Position numbers and translations under genes: made by a program. DNA of 10,397 bases from CAYWNK01 sp047639615. Its GTDB lineage: Bacteria; Planctomycetota; UBA1135; GCA-002686595. The notes beneath the pieces were generated by a model. It was not told the origin of the DNA, made no database searches, and saw only the letters and a program-made list of their open reading frames with translations. How positions within the stretch are numbered: the stretch's first letter is position 1; every line of letters begins with the position of its first letter. The stretch spans positions 1 to 10,397 of the forward strand of contig JBLIOL010000200.1 of assembly GCA_047639615.1 (NCBI GenBank), read 5' to 3'. Shown piece by piece: positions 7,911-10,397 of the stretch.

Positions 7911-8440
7911 TCACGTTGCTCCCGCAAGTTACGCAGGGTCGATGGCGCAACGCCGAACTCTTCGCCGGGATCAAATTCACCCGGGCGTGGGGCGACCGCG
8001 ATCAGTGCGTCGTGGTGCACCGTGTGGGACATGACCGCCTGCAACTCGCGCTCGAGGGATGAGTGGGTCCAGGGGGTGTCCTCCGGGCTCCGGCCATCGG
8101 AGTCAGGCTTGATCTGCAGGGCCGTGCTGGCATCCACCGTGCCGCTGCGCAGGTTGTTCAAGCCTTCGATCAGCTCGCCCATGCGGCCTGCAGCGTAGGC
8201 GGGTTCGGTCTCGATGCGCGGATCGCGCTGGTGCGCGTCGTAGTCCACGCGGCCGGTCTCGATTCCGCTCAGGAGTTGGCTGTAGAAGTCGAGCAGGTGG
8301 CGCATGTGCGCTCCGGGTCCGGACAGGTGCAACTCGGGGTGGTTGTGGTCGTACAGCTCGCTGTTGACGCGTTCGAGCACGTGGACTCCTTGGGCTATGA
8401 GCTCAACGTTGTCTACGGTCAGGGCCTCGAAGGAAGTCAT
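7898..8440 (-). CDS. DinB-fold (DinB/YfiT-like) protein
   Basis: This 180-residue protein has the length and motif layout of the DinB/YfiT four-helix-bundle superfamily. A first-half helix reads GAHMRHLLDFY (43-53) with candidate metal ligand His48. A later helix contains SHTVHHDALI (138-147), where His139 and His143 form the usual HxxxH pair. The C-terminal FGVAPSTLR (162-170) also recurs in DinB-like proteins. Members of the superfamily bind a divalent metal, and some act as thiol-dependent S-transferases (bacillithiol, mycothiol or glutathione); many have no known reaction. The ATG at 8438-8440 overlaps the preceding TGA in an ATGA junction, and the 3' end overlaps the NRDE gene by 13 nt. 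A metal-dependent step in the operon's pathway is possible but not shown. The fold call is good; function is open. Confidence 0.8.
   Translation of the reverse strand: MTSFEALTVDNVELIAQGVHVLERVNSELYDHNHPELHLSGPGAHMRHLLDFYSQLLSGIETGRVDYDAHQRDPRIETEPAYAAGRMGELIEGLNNLRSGTVDASTALQIKPDSDGRSPEDTPWTHSSLERELQAVMSHTVHHDALIAVAPRPGEFDPGEEFGVAPSTLRNLREQRECVR
7919..7923 (-). promoter_or_regulatory. Shine-Dalgarno-like GGGAG for the NRDE gene
   Basis: On the minus strand GGGAG lies 8 nt before the GTG start of the NRDE-family gene, inside the 3' end of the DinB-like gene. It supports the GTG start. It is the clearest ribosome-binding-type element I see at any start in the window. Confidence 0.5.
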
Positions 8441-9276
8441 GAAACTCGGGCGTCGGATTGGGCGTCGGATAGGGTGCCGGTGGGGTTGCCGGCAATGAGC
8501 GAGGCGTTGGTGGTGATCTCGAAGTTCTGCTCGACGAGCGCGAGAGCGCGCGTGCTGAGCAGCTTGCGATCTTCGTCCACCAGTTGTTCGGGGGCGAAGG
8601 TCACTCGGGCCTGGATGCGCTTGAGCGTGAGGATTCTAAGGAAATGGGAGCCAAAGGGCATGTCTCCCCACCAACAGACCGTCTCGCCGGCGTGCGGGTC
8701 CGAGGGATGGGTCTCATAGCATAGAGAGGCCACCGAAACCTCGATGCCGGTGCGCAGAGCAACCTCGAAGAGGGCTGGCTTGAAGGGCAGCACGTGGCTA
8801 CCGGCTGAGCTGGTGCCCTCGGGAAAGATCACAATTCCGCCTCCGGAACGTAGCAATTGCTCGACCTCGGGTAGCACCCGGGTCAGATCTCGGGCGCGTT
8901 CGCGGTCCACGAAGAGAGTGCCGGCCACGCGCGCCATGTGGCCGGCAATGGGCCAGGAGGAGATCTCGGCCTTGGAGAGGAAGTGTCCCGATAGCAGCGA
9001 GTGCAGCAGCGGGATGTCCAGGTAGGAGAGATGGTTGGAGACCAGGAAGAAGGGCGGAACCGGGGCCGTACCGCGCACCTCTACGTGCACATTCATGACC
9101 ACTAGGACGCACCGGCCCCAGGTGCGAATAGTCGCTCGGAAGAGGCCCCAGCCTAGCTTGGGCCAGACCTGGCGCAGCAGAATGCAGACCGCCAACGAGA
9201 GCGTGGCGAGGACGGTGATCAGCGGCAGGATTGGCAGCCGCAGGCAGGCTCGCAGGATTCCGGGAAGGCTCTTCAA
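8437..9276 (-). CDS. PlsC-type lysolipid O-acyltransferase (OlsA/GlsA-like by context)
   Basis: The 279-residue protein has a hydrophobic membrane segment (about 14-34) and the acyltransferase motifs in order: NHLSYLD (81-87, catalytic H-x4-D pair His82/Asp87), GTLFVDRER (119-127), and FPEGTSS (151-157) in the acyl-acceptor pocket. These define the PlsC family, which transfers acyl groups to a hydroxyl of lysophosphatidate or related lipids. Because it follows an OlsB-like gene with a 4-nt overlap, the likelier role is OlsA/GlsA-type O-acylation of an N-(3-hydroxyacyl) amino acid, completing an aminolipid. General 1-acylglycerol-3-phosphate acylation remains possible. The start is TTG at 9274-9276: an in-frame TAG lies only two codons upstream (9280-9282), and the TTGA junction overlaps the OlsB-like stop. 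The Ser/Thr/Asp-rich tail after residue 253 looks unstructured. Confidence 0.88.
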   Translation of the reverse strand: MKSLPGILRACLRLPILPLITVLATLSLAVCILLRQVWPKLGWGLFRATIRTWGRCVLVVMNVHVEVRGTAPVPPFFLVSNHLSYLDIPLLHSLLSGHFLSKAEISSWPIAGHMARVAGTLFVDRERARDLTRVLPEVEQLLRSGGGIVIFPEGTSSAGSHVLPFKPALFEVALRTGIEVSVASLCYETHPSDPHAGETVCWWGDMPFGSHFLRILTLKRIQARVTFAPEQLVDEDRKLLSTRALALVEQNFEITTNASLIAGNPTGTLSDAQSDARVS

Positions 9277-10064
9277 GGACTACCGAACAGGCGGAAGTGG
9301 CGCCGGGTCGCCTCCACGTAGATCAGGTAGTCGATGGTTCCGAACTCGCGATCGATAGCGGGCGGGCCGAGCACTCTTGCTCCGTGGCGTAGGTACATGC
9401 CGAATAGCTTCGGCATCTCGACCTTGGGCCCGCTGGTGTCCTTGGCGAGGCAGGTGAAGCCCGGCAGCGGCGTCACGCGGTACTCCGGGTGGACATGCCC
9501 GTCAGCCTCGAGCTCGTCGTAGAAGCGCAGGCCCTCGGCGGGGTCCTGGCTGGTGAGCGAGCTGCAGCCGAAGAAGGCCTTCTTGTTGTGGAACTTGAGG
9601 TAGGCGATTAGGCCGCACCACAAGAGATAGAGGGTGGGCTTGTCGCGGTGGCCCTTGGCCACGCAGGCGCGGCCGGCTTCCACGGAGGCCATCAGCATGG
9701 CGTTCGGGAGGGCGCTGAAGTCGTACTCACTGGCGGAGTAGAAGCCTTCGCCAGCCATGGCGGTTTCGGCCACCTGCAAGCGGTAGGTACCGACCACGCC
9801 GTCCGCCGCGTGTTCCACCATGAGGTGCTGGCACTGGGCGTCGAACTGGTCCTCGTCCTTGCCGGATAGGTACGAGGCGTCGAGGCCCTCGCCCAGCTCC
9901 AGATTGAAGACCTGGAAGCGCAGGCGGCGGACCGCATCGAGATCGGCTTCCGTACGGGCGAAGCGCAGTCTATGGGGGCCGCGTTCACGCACGATGGGCG
10001 GGATCAGATGTGGCCTGGCGAGGGGCCGATCTGACTCTGAGGATTTGGTGAGAATCGGAAACAC
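9273..10064 (-). CDS. OlsB/GlsB-like amino-acid N-acyltransferase (GNAT, hemolysin-like)
   Basis: This 263-residue protein is the first gene of the operon. Residues about 32-210 match the Acetyltransf_5 GNAT group that includes OlsB (ornithine-acyl-ACP N-acyltransferase) and GlsB of glycine lipids: RRLRFQVFNLELGEG (46-60), FDAQCQHLMV (74-83), VGTYRL (91-96), EAGRACV (129-135) and FFGCSSL (164-170). A C-terminal extension (about 214-250) contains HGARVLGPPAIDREFGTIDY, also common in this group. Family members transfer a 3-hydroxyacyl chain from ACP to the amino group of ornithine, glycine or another amino acid, making the lyso-aminolipid for the PlsC-type partner next door. The amino acid cannot be read from sequence. 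The GTG at 10062-10064 is the first possible start: upstream codons hold no start before a TAG at 10107-10109. No Shine-Dalgarno is present; a C9 run (minus strand) sits 5 nt before the start. Confidence 0.85.
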   Translation of the reverse strand: MFPILTKSSESDRPLARPHLIPPIVRERGPHRLRFARTEADLDAVRRLRFQVFNLELGEGLDASYLSGKDEDQFDAQCQHLMVEHAADGVVGTYRLQVAETAMAGEGFYSASEYDFSALPNAMLMASVEAGRACVAKGHRDKPTLYLLWCGLIAYLKFHNKKAFFGCSSLTSQDPAEGLRFYDELEADGHVHPEYRVTPLPGFTCLAKDTSGPKVEMPKLFGMYLRHGARVLGPPAIDREFGTIDYLIYVEATRRHFRLFGSP

Positions 10065-10069
10065 GTCGT

Positions 10070-10078
10070 GGGGGGGGG
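10070..10078. repeat. G9 homopolymer (C9 on the operon strand)
   Basis: Nine consecutive G on the plus strand lie 5 nt upstream of the GTG start of the OlsB-like gene. It is the most prominent mononucleotide run seen in the window and occupies the place where a ribosome binding site would be. It could vary in length by slippage or could be an assembly uncertainty. Confidence 0.8.
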
Positions 10079-10094
10079 CTGGTGGCGAGCAGCT

Positions 10095-10152
10095 AGGGCT
10101 CCGGGCCTAGGCGCGAGTAAGCGAGGGCTACGGGCCTAAGCGCGAGTATGCG
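10095..10152. repeat. Two tandem 29-bp repeats
   Basis: Unit 1 is 10095-10123 and unit 2 is 10124-10152, directly adjacent. They agree at 26 of 29 positions, differing at repeat positions 7 (c/a), 16 (g/a) and 26 (a/t). The shared core on the plus strand is AGGGCT-n-CGGGCCTA, followed by CGCGAGTA. In unit 1, CTAGG and CCTAG (10093-10110) could pair as a short hairpin. The function is unknown; regulatory binding sites or a slippage duplication are both possible. Confidence 0.85.
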
Positions 10153-10247
10153 ACGGACCTCGAGAAAATACCTAGGGCTGATCCTGGCTCTTGGGAGCTT
10201 TGGGACCACTCCTGGGCCCTCTGGTGGGGTGATTTTCCTGTAATTAC

Positions 10248-10261
10248 GGGCTCCGGGCCTA
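10248..10261. repeat. Partial third copy of the 29-bp repeat core
   Basis: GGGCTCCGGGCCTA here is identical over 14 bases to 10096-10109 in repeat unit 1. Its last three bases are the reverse complement of the TAG stop of the DUF885-like gene. The repeat family therefore extends from the operon start region to the end of the upstream gene, about 140 bp away. Confidence 0.7.
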
Positions 10262-10397
10262 TCGGCGGGGTCGGAATCGCCAGCCTGCAGGGCTCCAATC
10301 CCGGCCCAGCTCGCCAAGGCCTAGGCTCGCTCTGACCAGGGCCACGGGGATCGGGCCCTGGCGTAGAACCCTGTCGTGGAATTGCTTGGGGCTCAGG
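10259..10397 (-). CDS. DUF885-family protein, C-terminal fragment (5' end outside window)
   Basis: An open minus-strand frame enters from the right edge (first full codon at 10396) and ends at TAG 10259-10261, giving the last 45 residues. The segment SPKQFHDRVLRQGPIPVALV matches the characteristic end of DUF885 proteins, where FHDxxLxxGxxPLxLL is followed by a short tail. DUF885 proteins are often exported and are proposed metallo-hydrolases or peptidases related to the M32-like fold; no defined reaction can be given. The tail after the motif, rich in Arg, Gly and Pro, is longer than typical. The catalytic HExxH-type region would be upstream, outside the window. The gene runs in the same direction as the aminolipid operon, 194 bp upstream, so co-transcription is possible but uncertain. 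The call rests on one short motif. Confidence 0.65.
   Translation of the reverse strand, partial: LSPKQFHDRVLRQGPIPVALVRASLGLGELGRDWSPAGWRFRPRR
10336..10361. repeat. Perfect inverted repeat, 8-bp arms, 10-nt loop
   Basis: CCAGGGCC (10336-10343) and GGCCCTGG (10354-10361) are exact reverse complements separated by 10 nt. The element lies inside the DUF885-like coding fragment and is not followed by a T tract on either strand, so it is recorded as a structure, not a terminator. Confidence 0.5.

Larger units (their letters stand above)
10065..10258. other. 194-bp intergenic region upstream of the aminolipid operon
   Basis: This spacer separates the stop of the DUF885-like gene from the GTG start of the OlsB-like gene, both on the minus strand. 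It holds a G9 run next to the start, two tandem 29-bp repeats, most of a partial third copy, and two AT-richer islands (about 10163-10170 and 10231-10246) in otherwise GC-rich sequence. The second island includes the 8-bp palindrome GTAATTAC at 10240-10247. An operon promoter probably lies here, but no convincing -35/-10 pair and no strong terminator hairpin with a T tract could be identified. A 74-codon open frame through it is not credible as a gene. Confidence 0.6.

Noticed and set aside
8063..8719. 218-codon plus-strand frame across the DinB-like and PlsC-like genes
   Set aside because: It crosses the junction of two well-supported minus-strand genes and shows no family motif.
10095..10152. 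CRISPR array
   Set aside because: The two units are directly adjacent with no spacer between them, only two full copies exist, and no cas gene is present.
10141..10200. Promoter -10 element for the operon (CATACT or TATTTT on the minus strand)
   Set aside because: Neither hexamer has an acceptable -35 partner at normal spacing, so I could not support a specific promoter.
10093..10317. 74-codon minus-strand frame in the right intergenic region
   Set aside because: It is built largely from the tandem repeats, overlaps the DUF885-like coding end in another frame, and has no RBS or recognisable motif.
10336..10361. Inverted repeat as a transcription terminator
   Set aside because: No T tract follows on either strand and it lies within the DUF885-like coding segment, before the stop codon.

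Overview
The window is GC-rich, densely packed bacterial DNA with genes on both strands. Most starts lack a Shine-Dalgarno sequence, and start codons include GTG and TTG. A formylglycine-type sulfatase, a large secreted mosaic metalloprotease with a concanavalin-like domain, a ChaN-like lipoprotein and a DUF885-type protein together suggest a Planctomycetota-like or other high-GC environmental lineage. This placement is an inference; no rRNA or marker gene is present.

Left part (1-4547): the 3' end of a sulfatase gene (+) meets a ChaN-family haem-binding-type lipoprotein gene (-) stop to stop. Across a 48-bp divergent gap lies a 1117-residue exported protein (+). It combines a helical N-terminus, a gluzincin-type HExxH peptidase domain, a beta-sandwich (DUF1080/LamG-like) domain and an unassigned C-terminal alpha/beta domain.

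Central and right part (4528-10064): a tightly packed five-gene operon runs leftward on the minus strand. In transcription order it encodes an OlsB/GlsB-like amino-acid N-acyltransferase, a PlsC/OlsA/GlsA-like O-acyltransferase, a DinB-fold protein, an NRDE/TANGO2-family protein, and an 874-residue membrane fusion. The fusion joins an alpha/beta hydrolase, a VTT (DedA/SNARE-associated) membrane domain and an ATP-grasp ligase. Junctions are TTGA (4-nt overlap), ATGA (4-nt overlap), a 13-nt overlap and a 2-nt gap, so translational coupling is likely. The first two genes are the known pair for making acylated amino-acid (ornithine or glycine type) membrane lipids. The fusion supplies a cytoplasmic amide-forming ligase, a lipid-translocase-like membrane part and a probably exoplasmic hydrolase. 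My leading hypothesis is that the operon makes, extends and moves a peptidyl or modified aminolipid. This is the strongest candidate for an undescribed system here.

Right edge (10065-10397): a 194-bp spacer holds a G9 tract next to the operon's GTG start, two tandem 29-bp repeats and a third, 14-bp partial copy. That copy overlaps the stop codon of a DUF885-like gene, of which only the last 45 codons (minus strand) are in the window. No tRNA, rRNA, CRISPR array, insertion sequence or convincing intrinsic terminator was seen.
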